In this document: positions 45,873-57,068 of the stretch, piece by piece | Numbering within the stretch: the first letter of the stretch is position 1 | Layout of the letters: each line of letters begins with the position of its first letter | DNA from: Boswellia sacra | Lineage: Eukaryota > Streptophyta > Magnoliopsida > Sapindales > Burseraceae | NCBI GenBank assembly: GCA_013180625.2 | Contig: SNVD02011590.1 | Span: forward strand, 1-64,000 | Direction: 5' to 3' | DNA: 64,000 bases | The notes under the pieces: model-generated | What the model was told of the DNA's origin: nothing | The model's database searches: none | The model's input: the letters and a program-made list of their open reading frames with translations, nothing else | Made by a program: the position numbers and the translations under genes

Positions 45873-47284
45873 TGATAGGTGTCTATTTATGTATTACTTT
45901 TATATCAATTCGTCCATGTTTCTTTGCTATATTCCTTGGTATTTTTATGTTTTTGTGTGGTTTTGATGTTTGTAGGAGTTTTGGAGCAACTTGCACAAAA
46001 ATGGAGTAAAACCCTTCATTTTCACCTCTGCTAGTCAGTGATCTTCTCGGATTTAATTGTATTGATATACAATGAACCCGATGACATGTTATATACCGTT
46101 GGAAAGCTCTCGAAGTCTATTTTCTGGAGAAATTTACGGTTTATAAATCCATTCAGTGTACCAAAAGTTGTAATCAAAACAGTGTGAGATGTATAGAAAT
46201 ATAATTCCACAAGTCACTGTAGCATGTATAATACGGGGCACTGTAGCAAGTCACTGTAGCAGAGTATTTAAACACATTTTAGGGTTTTATTTTCATAACT
46301 TGAAGAGGGGAGAACGTGGTGGAGGCTGCAGCTCTGGAATTCTTTCATCTCTTGGAGTTCTTGAAGGAGAAAGGAAGCTTGGAAAGAGGAAGAACTACAA
46401 TCCAAAGAGAATTACATCAAATTTGCTAAGTTTTTCCCTTCCCTTTCATTTTCTGGAATGTCTCCATGTTGTATTGTATTTACCACGTTCTTAAACATGT
46501 GTAACTGAATCTGAATTGGTTGAGGGTGATTTCAAAGCCCCTGATATGGTTTTTGTAAGTTGATTGTGTAAGGAATTGTTATCCAATTCTCTAATTGAAG
46601 TTGCTTGTATTCTCCCATATTTAATGCTTATGATTGCTTGCTGATTGTATTTGAGTGGCCAACTGAATATAATCTGGTTGTGATTTATTGCTAGACTAGA
46701 AATCTTGATCCGTAATTGTCTTGAATTTCTAATCATTAGTAGCAAAATTGTGATCAGAGATTACAATTGGAGAATATAACCTAAGTTAAATAATCCGAGC
46801 TTGTGTGTTTATTGCTTAGATCAACCTATCTTTCTTATCATAATGCATCCATTGAATTAAACTCAGAGAGCTTGTTCTAGGTTGTTTAATGGATAGAGAT
46901 TAAATAAAGAGCTTGTTTTATTTAACAACAAAGTAAGGAAAGATTGGGGTAATAGAGCTTGTTATTATCTACGGTTGATAACTTCAATGCTGTAATTAGA
47001 TGACAATTCTACAATTAATTCGCAAATCCATATCTTGTGGTAGAGAAGGATCCCTTAACCAGCTTTCTCCCATTGATTTTTCATTCAAATTTCCTTTCTG
47101 TTTTGTTATTCTTTACTTGCATTCTTATTTCATTTAGTAAAGCATTCAACAAAAATCCCCCCTGTTTAGTTTATTGTTGCTGGAAATAACAAATTCAATT
47201 AGAATCAATCCTCGTGGGAACGATATCTTACTTATCACTTTATTACTTGTGCGACTAGTATACTTGCTAGTTTCGAACGCATCA
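45873..47284 (+). mobile_element. Athila-type solo LTR C nested in LTR D, TSD TATAT
   Basis: TGATAGGTGTCTATTT (45873) to CGAACGCATCA (47284), 1412 bp, same family as LTRs A and B. Flanked by TATAT at 45868-45872 and 47285-47289. Shows that this LTR family transposed elsewhere in the region, independent of the LOG array. No internal sequence remains, so whether this copy carried LOG is unknown. Confidence 0.93.
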
Positions 47285-47663
47285 TATATACATCACAAGA
47301 ATTTATTACAACTTATGACTATTTGTTCAAAATTAATTTTATATACACTGGTGACAAAATCAATACATCAGTTAATAGTCACCAAACAAAATCTCCCATT
47401 ACATACTAGGAGAATCAAGACAGTCCCCAAGAATTATATGCATACTGACTCTAGACTCCCTAAGAAAGCTCTGGAACATCTCTGGGATAAGCATCCTTCT
47501 GTGTACCTGTGGAGGGAGGGGGTGAGCCTAAAGCCCAGTAGGAAAGTTCTAACATTATACAAAATTATTCACATTCCACAAATATTCAATCGCAGGAGTA
47601 GACATCCAATAATAATATATCAAACTATTATGTTCGTTCACATATGAAATTTCTGTTCATATT

Positions 47664-48192
47664 CCCCTTGGATCCGTATACAGAACGGCTCATCCAAGGT
47701 CTGACACCTCATATCGAAATATTCGTGCTCCCCTTGGGTCCATATACAGAACGGTCCACCCAAGGTCCAACACCTTATATCAATATATTCGTGTTCCCCT
47801 TGGGTCTGTATACAGAACGGTCCACCCAAGGTCCAACACTTCATATCATTATATTCGTGTTCTCCTTGGGTCCGTATACAGAACGGTCCACCCAAGGTCC
47901 AACACTTCATATCATTATATTCTCATATCAATATATTCGTGTTCCCCTTGGATCCGTATACAGAACGGTCCACCCAAGGTCCAACACTTCATATCATTAT
48001 ATTCTCATATCAATATATTCGTGTTCCCCTTGGGTTCGTATACAGAACGGTCCACCCAAGGTCCAACACTTCATATCATTATATTCGTGTTCCCCTTGGG
48101 TCTGTATACAGAACGGTCCACCCGAGGTCCAACGCTTAGAATATCATATCCGCATTCTCCTTGGATCCATATACAAACGGCCCATCCAAGGT
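47664..48192. repeat. 66-bp tandem hairpin array in LTR D, eight units
   Basis: Units begin CCCCTTGG or CTCCTTGG at 47664, 47730, 47796, 47862, 47944, 48026, 48092 and 48157; spacing is 66 bp except two of 82 (an extra 16-bp TCTCATATCAATATA-type segment) and a last one of 65. Each has nested inverted repeats: outer CCTTGGGT / ACCCAAGG and inner CCGT / ACGG. In the first and last units the stem is CCTTGGAT / ATCCAAGG. Because 66 is divisible by three, open frames arise on both strands; these are artefacts. Confidence 0.9.
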
Positions 48193-48321
48193 CCAATGCA
48201 TACATTAACAGCCTTTCAATATCATTACTATGATAAATCTCAAGAAATTATGATTTTTATGCAAAATCCAGGACTTTTTGGGAAGTATTCAATCGATTTG
48301 GGGTGGTTCTGAAATTTTGTT

Positions 48322-48572
48322 CGACACTCGATACTGTTCACTAAAAACACTGTTCACTCGACACTGTTCACCGAAAATACTGTTCACTCGATACTGTCCA
48401 CTGAAAATACTGTTCACTCGATACTGTTCACTGAAAATACTGTTTACTTGACACTGTTTTTCGATACTGTTCACTGACACTGTTCACTCGACACTGTTTC
48501 TTGATACTGTTCACTGAAAATAATGTTAACTCGACACTGTTTCTCGACACTCGACACTGTTCACTCGATGCA
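48322..48572. repeat. CTGTTCACT minisatellite in LTR D
   Basis: About a dozen copies of a core such as CGACACTGTTCACT or CGATACTGTTCACTGAAAAT with variable spacing, mostly 25-35 bp between copies. Similar AGTGAACAG-type motifs are common in plant gypsy LTRs. Confidence 0.85.
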
Positions 48573-49394
48573 CTATTTACTGTCGAGCGAAACACCAGAA
48601 TCGAATTCCAGAGCTGGTTCAAAACATACCATTTCCACATTTCAACTCTCAACTTCAAAAATTCACCAAAAATCCGTTTTAACTTCAAATTCAACGAAAT
48701 CAACGGCTAATTAAAGCTTAATACGTCTATTTTCCAAAACAAATGAGAAATCATACAATTCTCAATCCAGAAAAACGCATCAACTTAACCAACACAAGAC
48801 ATTTACATGAATTACACTTCTCACAAAATCATCTCTACTCCACTTTATCAACACTTTAACTCACACATAATTCTTCATGCAATCACAATAAACAATTTGC
48901 AATAAGTAACTTCACTCATAATTCATCATCCAAGCAACCAAGAATTCAAGTCAAAACATGTCACATACATAACAACAATATCAATTCAACTACAAAACAC
49001 ATAACATGAAGTAAGTATAGTGTTAGAATCTCCTACCTGTATTCCAAGCTTATACAACTCTTTGAAATTTTTCCTTTCTTTCTTCCTTCTCTTCTTCTTC
49101 TTCTTCTTATTCTCTTCCTCTTTCTTTTGCCGTCAACTCCCCTCTCTTCTATCCCCAGAAATGGAAGAAAAATATCTCCCCCTTTTCCAGAAAAATCCTC
49201 CCTTATTTATATATAAGGCCTTGGTTTATGGGCTTAGGTCCAATAATTTCAAATTCAAGCCCAATTCTACCTTTCCAATTCCAACATAAGCCCACTTCCA
49301 TTATCCAACCCAATTCTCATAAAATTACTCAAATACCCTTAGTTATATTTTCTAAAATTTATAATATATATATATATATATTTGGGATTCCACA

Positions 49395-50524
49395 GAATTG
49401 CACATGAATTTTTAGCCCTCAAAACACCTTAATAGAATGGTATCATAGAGAGAAAGGATAGCTAGAGTAATGCTCAATAGCAAGAAGTTGACCAAAAGGC
49501 TATGGGTTGAAGCAATTAGCACTGCTTGTTATATTTTAAATAGAATTTTTCTAAGACCTTGCACTGACCAAACTCGTTATGAGATTTTAAAAGGAAGAAA
49601 ACCTAACTTGAAGTATTTTTGGATGCAGGTGTTACATCTTAATGACAAAGAACAGTTAGGTAAATTTGATCCAAAAAATGATGAATGAGTCTTTGTGGAA
49701 CAATAAGGCATTTCGAGTTTACAACCTTCGAATTGAGACTATAATAGAGTCTGCAAATGTAGTGTTCAATGACCTTGATGATTATACAAAGTATCCTCAT
49801 GAAGAAAGTATAACTAGCTTCACAGAAATTGAAAAAAGTTCAACACCAATCAGCAGTAACAACAAGGAAGATTCTGTTATGAAAGAGGAAACTAATTCTG
49901 TTACATTAGACATAATAGCAACATCTGATAGCATAAACTTGGACAGAAACTTAAACAAAAATGATGATAAGGGAAAAGATCCACCTTCTTGGACACAAAA
50001 GGCATATCCGATCAACTCAATCATTGGGAGTTCGGATGGCATGATGAAGACCAGAAGTAAGGGTTTAGTGACGTTGATTGGGCAAGGAATGTAGATGATA
50101 GGAAGAGCACATCTGGAGGATGTTTTTATCTTGGTACCAACTTGGTTTCTTGGCATAGAAAAAAGCAAAATTCCATCTCCTTGTCCACTCTAGAAGCAGA
50201 ATACATTGCAGTAGGTAGCTGTGGTACACAACTACTTTGGATGAAATAAATGCTAAGTGATTATGGTATTGAACAAAAACCTATAATTGTGTTTTGTGAT
50301 AATATCAGTGCTATAAATATTTTCAAAAATCCAGTTTAACATTCTAGAACAAAACACATTGACATAAGATATCATTTTATAAAGGAGCTTGTAGAGTCAA
50401 AGTTGATACACATTGAACATAAGTCTACTAAAATTCAATTGGCTAACCTGCTCATTAAGGCATTAGATGCAATAAGATTTGAGAATATAAGAAAGGCCTT
50501 AGGCATTTGTCAATTTTTTGAATA
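49395..50524 (+). pseudogene. Copia-2 integrase C-part fused directly to RNase H (RT deleted)
   Basis: Resumes after GAATT with HEFLALKTP-like sequence, then MLNSKKLTKRLWVEAISTAC (49470), FLRPCTDQTRYEILKGRKPN, ESANVVFNDLDDYTKYPHEE, and the linker end GSSDGMMKTRSK (50030-50061). The next codons read as RNase H: FSDVDWARNVDDRKSTSGGC (in a shifted frame from about 50068), LSTLEAEYIAVGS, and ALDAIRFENIRKALGICQFF ending at 50524. The roughly 1 kb encoding RT, including YVDD, is gone. The RNase H frame has extra stops. Confidence 0.87.
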
Positions 50525-50883
50525 AGCATTGCATTTTGTTATGTTAATTGTATCTGTAATATCATAAGTTTTCTTCTAATCAAGTATGTATGAGCTGTAA
50601 TATATGCTGTGTTTTTTTGAGATACTGGTTTAATAAATGAAAAATATAGAGAGGACTACCAGTATATGATGTGTGAAAGCCATCCTTGAGAGTAATTTCA
50701 GGGTATTTAAGAAATATATTGAGGCCACCCACTCAAGTGAAAAAGACTACCTCTATGTTGTGTGAAAGCTACTGCGTTTAATTCATAATCCAATATAATT
50801 AATTTTTATAATTATGTCAAAATGTTATTTTTGACATCTCAATTGAATGAAAAAAAAAATGAAGATAAACAACTTTCTTATAT
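50525..50883 (+). other. Copia-2 post-pol segment
   Basis: Matches the arrangement seen after pol in copia-1 and copia-3 (GGTAGCTTTCACA-type repeats), cut at TATAT (50879-50883) by the next LTR. The third ORF and the 3' LTR are not present. Confidence 0.6.
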
Positions 50884-51423
50884 TGTAACACCCCCAATTT
50901 GGCACATGAAAAACACATGTCAAACTAGAATGCAACTATATTTATTCCATTAAATATTAAGCCAGAAAAATATCTCAAATAAGTACTACAAATCCAGGGA
51001 TAAAAGATCCCATTACAACAACCCATAATTTAAAATAAAAAGTTTTAGGTTCCAAATATGAAGTAGGGAAACTCTACTTGAGCTCTTACTAATAATCCGT
51101 GAACTCGCTCTAACCATATAATCCCTCAAAACTTATGTCTAGAAGGCATACTCTGCAAAAATTGTTGGTGACGAGGGGGTAAGCCGTTAACTCAATAAGT
51201 AATAAGCACACTAATGTTCAAAAAGAGAATAAATAATAGAAGTTTACATAATATCATAATAATTTCATAAAACACATCCAAAGCAAAATTTTATTTCATA
51301 AAAGAGTAATATAATGAATCATCAAATTACGTTCATAGAACAAATAATTTTCATAGTAGCTCATGTCATGCAGCCATATCATATTAGAGGATCGATTCAC
51401 ATTCAAACATATCATATCATATT
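50884..51423 (-). repeat. Partial gypsy LTR E, cut by copia-3
   Basis: Starts TGTAACACCCCCAATTTGG and has the GAGGGGGTAAGCCG...AACTCAATAAGTAA segment typical of gypsy LTRs of this type in the window. Preceded by TATAT. Ends at 51423 where the copia-3 LTR begins (TGTTAGTTTTCG). Its other end was not found. Confidence 0.55.
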
Positions 51424-51643
51424 TGTTAGTTTTCGTAGTGTATAGTTAGTTATCACAGACGTAACTGAAACAGTTAGGAATAACGGAACAGAAAGTTTTA
51501 CGTGGTTCGGCTATCAACCAGTCTACATCCACGGGCAACAAGAGTTGCAATCCACTAAATTGTATATGTTTACACTTCACTTAGGACTATTTACAGTAGT
51601 AGCCACCTGCTCACTCACTAACCTACTCTATGTAAACTTGATT
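51424..51643 (-). repeat. Copia-3 3' LTR, first piece
   Basis: TGTTAGTTTTCG then TTTTACGTGGTTCGGCTATC, the same block as in the other Sirevirus LTRs. Ends at the gypsy start TGTCACACC (51644). Confidence 0.8.
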
Positions 51644-54376
51644 TGTCACACCGCAATTACTATACATTTAGAGTCTAACAACAAACAGTCATTTAAAAGT
51701 GAACTATGATATTTCTTTCAAAAATTTTATTAAATATCCCCAATATAAAATTCCTAATCACAACTATAGTATCTCACAATATACATGTACATCCAAAAAT
51801 TAAGATATTTCTATAGTGTGTGGTCAAATATTACACTGCATCGTTCTGTAGTTGTCAAGGAAACTTTATCAGTACTGCCAAAAGTCCTTCATCTATCTCC
51901 CATTCTACTGGTCACCTGAGGCACACAATAATTGAATGAGTAAAACTTAGTAAGTTAGCTAAATAAATGTGCTACAGTGTTCAATAACAGTAATAATTGG
52001 GTTACAATGCGAATATTGTTCATTTATTGGGATACAAGTAAGAAATAACTTATTAAAGAAGTCAAAAAACAGTAAACACTGTGCATGACTCCTGCTGCGG
52101 CGCCAAGTTTCTGGTTCGCAAGCATGTGTCACTTCCAACTTGATGCTCTTGTGCCATATAGTCTGCAGTCCTACGCCAACTTATTGTTTGGACCTATTTA
52201 GGTCGGCTAAATATGCACTCTTGCGCCATATGGGTTGCGCTCCTACGCTAACTCACTGCTTAGACCTCTTTAAGTCGATCTATTATGCACTCCTGCGCCA
52301 GTTCTGTGTAATTGGCCAACTTCTTAGGCCATTTTCTCACTTACCAATCATACTTCTTTTTCCACATATTCCTGTCTAAGGCCATTACACATTCTTATTC
52401 ACTATCACATAAGTAAGTTCACTTCATATGCACTTTCTCAATTCATCACATCCTCATATGCATTCATAAAACCATAGACCATTCAATCATAAGTTTTTCA
52501 CAAGCTAGCTACCTCATTTTATATATATATATATATATATATCAATATAATAATGTACGTTTCATTGCAATGAATATCTAGACACACACAATACTCGGTA
52601 TCGTACTAATGACACATATCTTGTCCATTTCACATAATTCGGATGCTTCCACAGTACTAATCACCGTCACTTAGGAAATAATACTCTCTAATCAAGGTAG
52701 GACTTTTCATATCACAATCATATCACATATATGGACCCATATCATATAGCCACCCTTGGCGGCATCCGTAGGCAAGGCATCATCACAGTGAGTATTTCTC
52801 ACATTACACGAATCCGCCATCACCCGAAGGTGACACTATAGTCTTATTGGACTCTATCCTACTACATGGAATAGATCATATACACAAAGATGACTACATT
52901 TGAAATAACTCAAGTGTAGTCTGACAATTTGGGCGATACCGGGCCCATGCTATTGAATCCCGTATAGAGAAACATATGATCCAGACCTCCCCTCAAGCTT
53001 GCGAGCTAAGTATTCTAAGTTGTGGCATGCCACTCACATATCAGATTTCACATTCAGTCACATCAATGAAGCTCTATATTAAGCTTCTAATCCAGTCACA
53101 TCTTATCACAATTCAATCATCGAAATGCTAGCATTTAATGGTATCACATTACACAATGTCACATATAGTATAACACAATTTATTATGACTTCATAATGGT
53201 TAGCTTACTTATAAAGCTCCATTACCAATGCTTGAGTTTAACCCAAAAACAAAACAAAATCTCTTTTAGGTGACTATACACATTGGTGAAATAATTCCCC
53301 TTTTTGAGCAATAGAGTTTTACAAATTTGTAGGATTTGCAATCCTACCCCAATGGCCACAAAATTTTACAGGCTAATATAAAACACATATAAATATCACC
53401 ATACCAAAAATCATAGTTTTTCAAGGGGATTTAAGTCATTTAAATTCAATTATTTTCACTTGCTCTGTTTTGAAATCTAAATTTTCCAATTTTGCCAGCC
53501 CAACTTTAAAATTCAACAATAATTGATACAGAGTTTCAAATTCAATGAAAATTTACAATCTCATATAAAACATATAAAAGGACTTGCATACCAAAAATAA
53601 AGCAATTTTATGAAGATTTAGCCCCTCAACCAAATTTGTTTCCCCTTACTCTATTTTAAAATAGGGGAAGTGTGAAATTCGGGCCAGAAGTTCAAAAATT
53701 CGAAAAAAATTCAGTAAAAATCATGTACTTCGAATTTTTGAGTGATTCTAATTTCTATATACTCGTGGACATGTCTCGTTTCATCAATAAAATTTTCAAA
53801 ACCAGAGAATCTTCCCATAATTTATAGGAATTTTTGAAATACTCACTGTTCAGTGTGAGAACACTGCAGAATTTGAACTAAATTCTAATTTCTAGCTTTG
53901 TATCCTCATCCTCATACTTAGATACCTATATATCCCTTTCTAAATCATATTTTCACACAATTTCCAGCATACAAGACACAACTCTCATAACTCACATAAC
54001 AACACAAGAAATTCTTGCAAATAAACAAACAATAACACAAGAATTCTAATGAGAGGATTGGTTTTTACCTCCTTCTTCCTTCTTCTCCCTCCCTTTCCTT
54101 GAATCCTTGATGATTTGTGTGAAGAAAATTGAGAGAGAAAAGGGCTGGAAACGTGTGAGCAAAGAAGGAAAATGATAAAATTCTAGAGACTCTCTCCCTT
54201 TTATAGATAAGGATGTAGGCAAAATTTGCATCTTAGGCTCACTCTTCTTATTCTTTCAATTAAGCCCATCATTCTTTTATTCATTGCACTAACAATTGAA
54301 TACATCACATACACATTAATACATATGTATTCATTATACACAATACCATGTACACTACAAAATTTAGGATGTTACA
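51644..54376 (-). repeat. Gypsy-3 3' LTR (2733 bp)
   Basis: Bounded by TGTCACACC and GATGTTACA. Shares the GCGCC motif region, the GTCTGACAATTTGGGCGATACC segment and the CTCTATATTAAGCTTCTAA block with the solo LTR at 8104-11945. Contains an (AT) run at about 52519-52541. Confidence 0.87.
52090..52305. repeat. 72-bp-period GCGCC motif repeat in gypsy-3 LTR
   Basis: TATGCACTCTTGCGCCATAT-type segments recur with a period of about 72-73 bp near 52140, 52213 and 52285, each followed by a CCTACGCCAACT-type half. Counterpart of 8440-8625. Confidence 0.65.
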
Positions 54377-54380
54377 AATC

Positions 54381-54394
54381 CACCCCCTTAAAAG
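54381..54394 (-). promoter_or_regulatory. Gypsy-3 polypurine tract
   Basis: Minus-strand CTTTTAAGGGGGTGG immediately before the LTR start TGTAACATCC. Confidence 0.75.
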
Positions 54395-54420
54395 AATTTT
54401 GTCCCTGAAATTTGACATTA

Positions 54421-56533
54421 TCATTCGAATAGGGAGGGGCATTTGGTGCGTATTTCTTCCTCCAATTCCCAAGTTGTTTCCTCTATGGAGTGATTTCCCC
54501 AAAGTACTTTCACTAATGGTATCTTCCTCCTCCGTAGCCCATATTCTTTGCGATCCATAATTTGAATGGGTCTCTTTTCATATGTAAGATCAGCTTTTAA
54601 CTTCAGAAGTTCGAAACTTAACACATGAGATGGATCGAGAACATTTTTCCTTAGCATGGAGACATGAAAAACATCATGCACTCCGAACAACGAGGGCGGT
54701 ATAGCAAGGAGATATGCTACTTCTCTGATCCTTTTTATAATCTTATATGGGCCAATATAGCTCGGACTTAATTTCCCCTTTCTTCGAAATCGCATCACTT
54801 CTTTCATTGAAGCAACTTTGGGGAAAACCTTATCTCTTGCTTCAAATTCTAATTTCTTTCTTCGTTATCTGTGTAACTTTTCTGTATGCTGTGCGCTGCA
54901 TTCATTATGTCCTTCACCTTTCAGATGATATCACACATCTATTGCACAATCTCAGGCCCGAGTGTCTTTCTTTCGTCGATTTCATCCCAATGGATGGGTG
55001 ATCTACACTTGCTCCCATACAAGGCTTCATAAGGGGCCATTCCAATTGTGGATTGATGGCTATTGTTATATGTAAATTCTACCAACGTCATGTGTCTATC
55101 CCAGCTATCCTTGAAGTCTAACACACAGGCCCTAAGCATGTCTTCTAGAATATGGATGGTCCTTTCTGACTAAACATCTGTTTGAATGTGAAAAGCTATA
55201 CTAGACTTCAGTTTAGTACCCATAGCCTATTCCAAACTTTTCCAGAACTGGGAGGTGAATCTTGGGTCTCGATAAAAAACAATGGATATTAGTACTTCAT
55301 GTAATCTAACAATCTCATCTACATAGAGTTGGGTATATCAATCTACAGTGAAGGTAGTACACACAAGAAGAAAATGCGCGGATTTCATCAACCAGTCTAC
55401 AATCACCTAAATTGCATCATACCCGTTTCTAGTTCTTCGTAGACTAACAACAAAATCCATGGTGATATGCTCCCATTTGCATTCTGGTATCATTAATGGA
55501 TTAAGCAATCCCGATGGTCTTTGGTGCTCAGCTTTAAGTTGTTGGCAGACCAAACATTGTTCAACAAATTGAGCTATCTCCTTTTTCATACCAACCCACT
55601 AGCAGTTATTTCGGAGATCCCTGTACATCTTTGTACTGCTAGGATGCACTGAATAGGGAGAATTGTGTGCTTTATTCATAATTTCTCGTTTCAATTTTGT
55701 TACATTAGGCATACACAATCTTCCTTCGAAATATAAAGCCCCATCGGTGGAGGTAGCGAAACCTTTCCTCTTTACCAATGGAACTTCTTCCATCACTTAC
55801 TTCAAAAACGTATCCTCACATTGACTCCTCTTAATCTTTTCAATAACAGTGGGTTACACGATCAATGAGACCAATTGTAGGTATTCACCCGGCTGAACAA
55901 TTTCAATAGCTAGCATCTCCAAATCATTGAGTATTGACTGTTGTGTGGTGATTAGAGTAGCCATATTTCCTGAAGATTTTCGACTCAAGGCATCAGCCAC
56001 CACATTTGCTTTTCCAAGATGATAATTAATGACGCAATCATAATCCTTGACCAATTCAAGCCATCACCTCTGCCTCATATTTAATTCTTTCTGAGTGAAG
56101 AAATATTTAAGGCTCTTGTGGTCAGTGTAGATCTCACATCTTGCTTCATACAAGTAATGCCTTTAGATTTTTAATGCGAACACTACGGCTACCAATTCCA
56201 AATCATGGATAGGGTAGTTCTTCTTATAGTCCTTCAATTGCTGAGATGCATAGGCTATAACTTTGCCATTTTGCATCAAGACACACCCCAAACCATTCTT
56301 AGAACCATCACTGTATATTACAAACCCCTTTGAACCAGAGGGAATAGTCAGTTTAGAGTTGTCACTAATCGATTCTTGAGTTCCTGGAAACTCTTTTCAC
56401 ATTCTTCTGACCACAAAAAAGCTATGTTCTTCGCGGTTAACTATGTTAATGGCAAGGCTATCCTGGAAAAACCTTCAATAAATCTCCTATGATACCCGGC
56501 CTATCCTAGAAAACTCCGTACCTCGATGACATT
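54421..56533 (-). pseudogene. Gypsy-3 pol remnant (RT end, RNase H, integrase)
   Basis: Order on the minus strand: RT thumb GYHRRFIEGFSRIALPLT (about 56500), RNase [21 protein letters not shown] (about 56280), [45 protein letters not shown] (56030), integrase zinc motif AHNSPYSVHPSSTKMYRDL...CLVCQQLK (55690-55550), MDFVVSLRRTRNGYD with the first catalytic Asp (55450), TYNNSHQSTIGMAPYEALYG (55070), and the C-terminal RFRRKGKLSPSYIGPYKIIK...VHDVFHVSML (54780-54640) ending at 54421. At least six stops or frameshifts. Confidence 0.88.
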
Positions 56534-56534
56534 T

Positions 56535-57052
56535 TAGTAATCAACAATATCCTAATCCAAATAGGAAATATCCTATTTTAGTAGTCAACAAATATCCTGG
56601 ATTTTACAATGAATATCATAAAACCAAAGTCACTCAAGTGCTCTCTACGTTTCTGCACATACACCACTCTATCTGCACTGTTGTTAAACCTTGAGTGCTT
56701 CCCTTTTATATAGCCTATGTGAACAACTATATTAGTCATGCAATCAACAATCCTAATCATCATCAAAGTCCTGCAAAACTAAAATAGGATGATTAAATAA
56801 ACTATAGGAAAGCATATCATAATATCCTAATCCAAATAGGAAATTGTAATCAACTAAAATACCAAGCCAATTAGGAAAAGTATCAAAAGCATTCCAATTC
56901 TAAAAGCTTTCCAATAATTAAATCTTTTCCTAAAATAAATATCTCATCATGCACTAGGAAAAAGAATATCACACATGTTTTTATCACAAGTTGACAAAAA
57001 TAAATTTCAGTCACATGCATGAAATTTGCCATGTATCACATTGACCTTAACA
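56535..57052 (-). repeat. Copia-3 3' LTR, second piece
   Basis: Runs from the gypsy junction (TTTTAGTAATCAACAATATC) to TGACCTTAACA (57052). Has the family end CACATGCATGAAATTTGCCA before the terminus. Confidence 0.78.
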
Positions 57053-57068
57053 ATCTCCCCCCTTGGCA
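57053..57068 (-). promoter_or_regulatory. Copia-3 polypurine tract (primary)
   Basis: Minus-strand GCCAAGGGGGGAGAT directly before the LTR. Further purine-rich copies at about 57371-57379 and 57541-57550. Confidence 0.78.

Larger units (their letters stand above)
45769..49394 (-). mobile_element. Gypsy solo LTR D in the copia-2 integrase, TSD GAATT
   Basis: TGTCACGCCCTGAC (45769) to GGGATTCCACA (49394), flanked by GAATT on both sides (45764-45768 and 49395-49399). Net length about 2.2 kb after removal of the nested LTR C. Orientation is inferred from the similar left ends (TGTCAC...) of the other minus-strand gypsy LTRs. Contains a 66-bp hairpin array and a CTGTTCACT minisatellite. No internal element sequence, so a solo LTR. 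Confidence 0.88.
42259..50883 (+). mobile_element. Copia-2: Sirevirus-type Ty1/copia element, 3' end missing
   Basis: Plus strand. 5' LTR 42259-43097, primer site 43099, gag and protease 43165-45290, integrase 45300-45763 split by the solo LTR at 45769-49394, resumed integrase 49395-50062, then a direct join to RNase H (50063-50524). About the whole RT is deleted. A 3' leader-like tail reaches 50883, where another LTR begins. No 3' LTR seen. Closely related to copia-1 (same gag, two knuckles, IN and RNase H motifs). Confidence 0.88.
51644..56534 (-). mobile_element. Gypsy-3: Ty3/gypsy (Tekay-type) element, 5'-truncated, inside copia-3 LTR
   Basis: Minus strand. 3' LTR 51644-54376 (TGTCACACCGC...GGATGTTACA), polypurine tract at about 54381-54394, pol C-terminal two thirds at 54421-56533. 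The match ends within the RT thumb and copia-3 LTR sequence resumes. 5' LTR, gag, protease and most RT are gone. Confidence 0.85.

Noticed and set aside
47638..48312. Long open frames on both strands with repeats such as CWTLGGPFCIRTQGEHEY
   Set aside because: They follow from a 66-bp tandem array whose period is divisible by three; no start context, family or conservation beyond the repeat.
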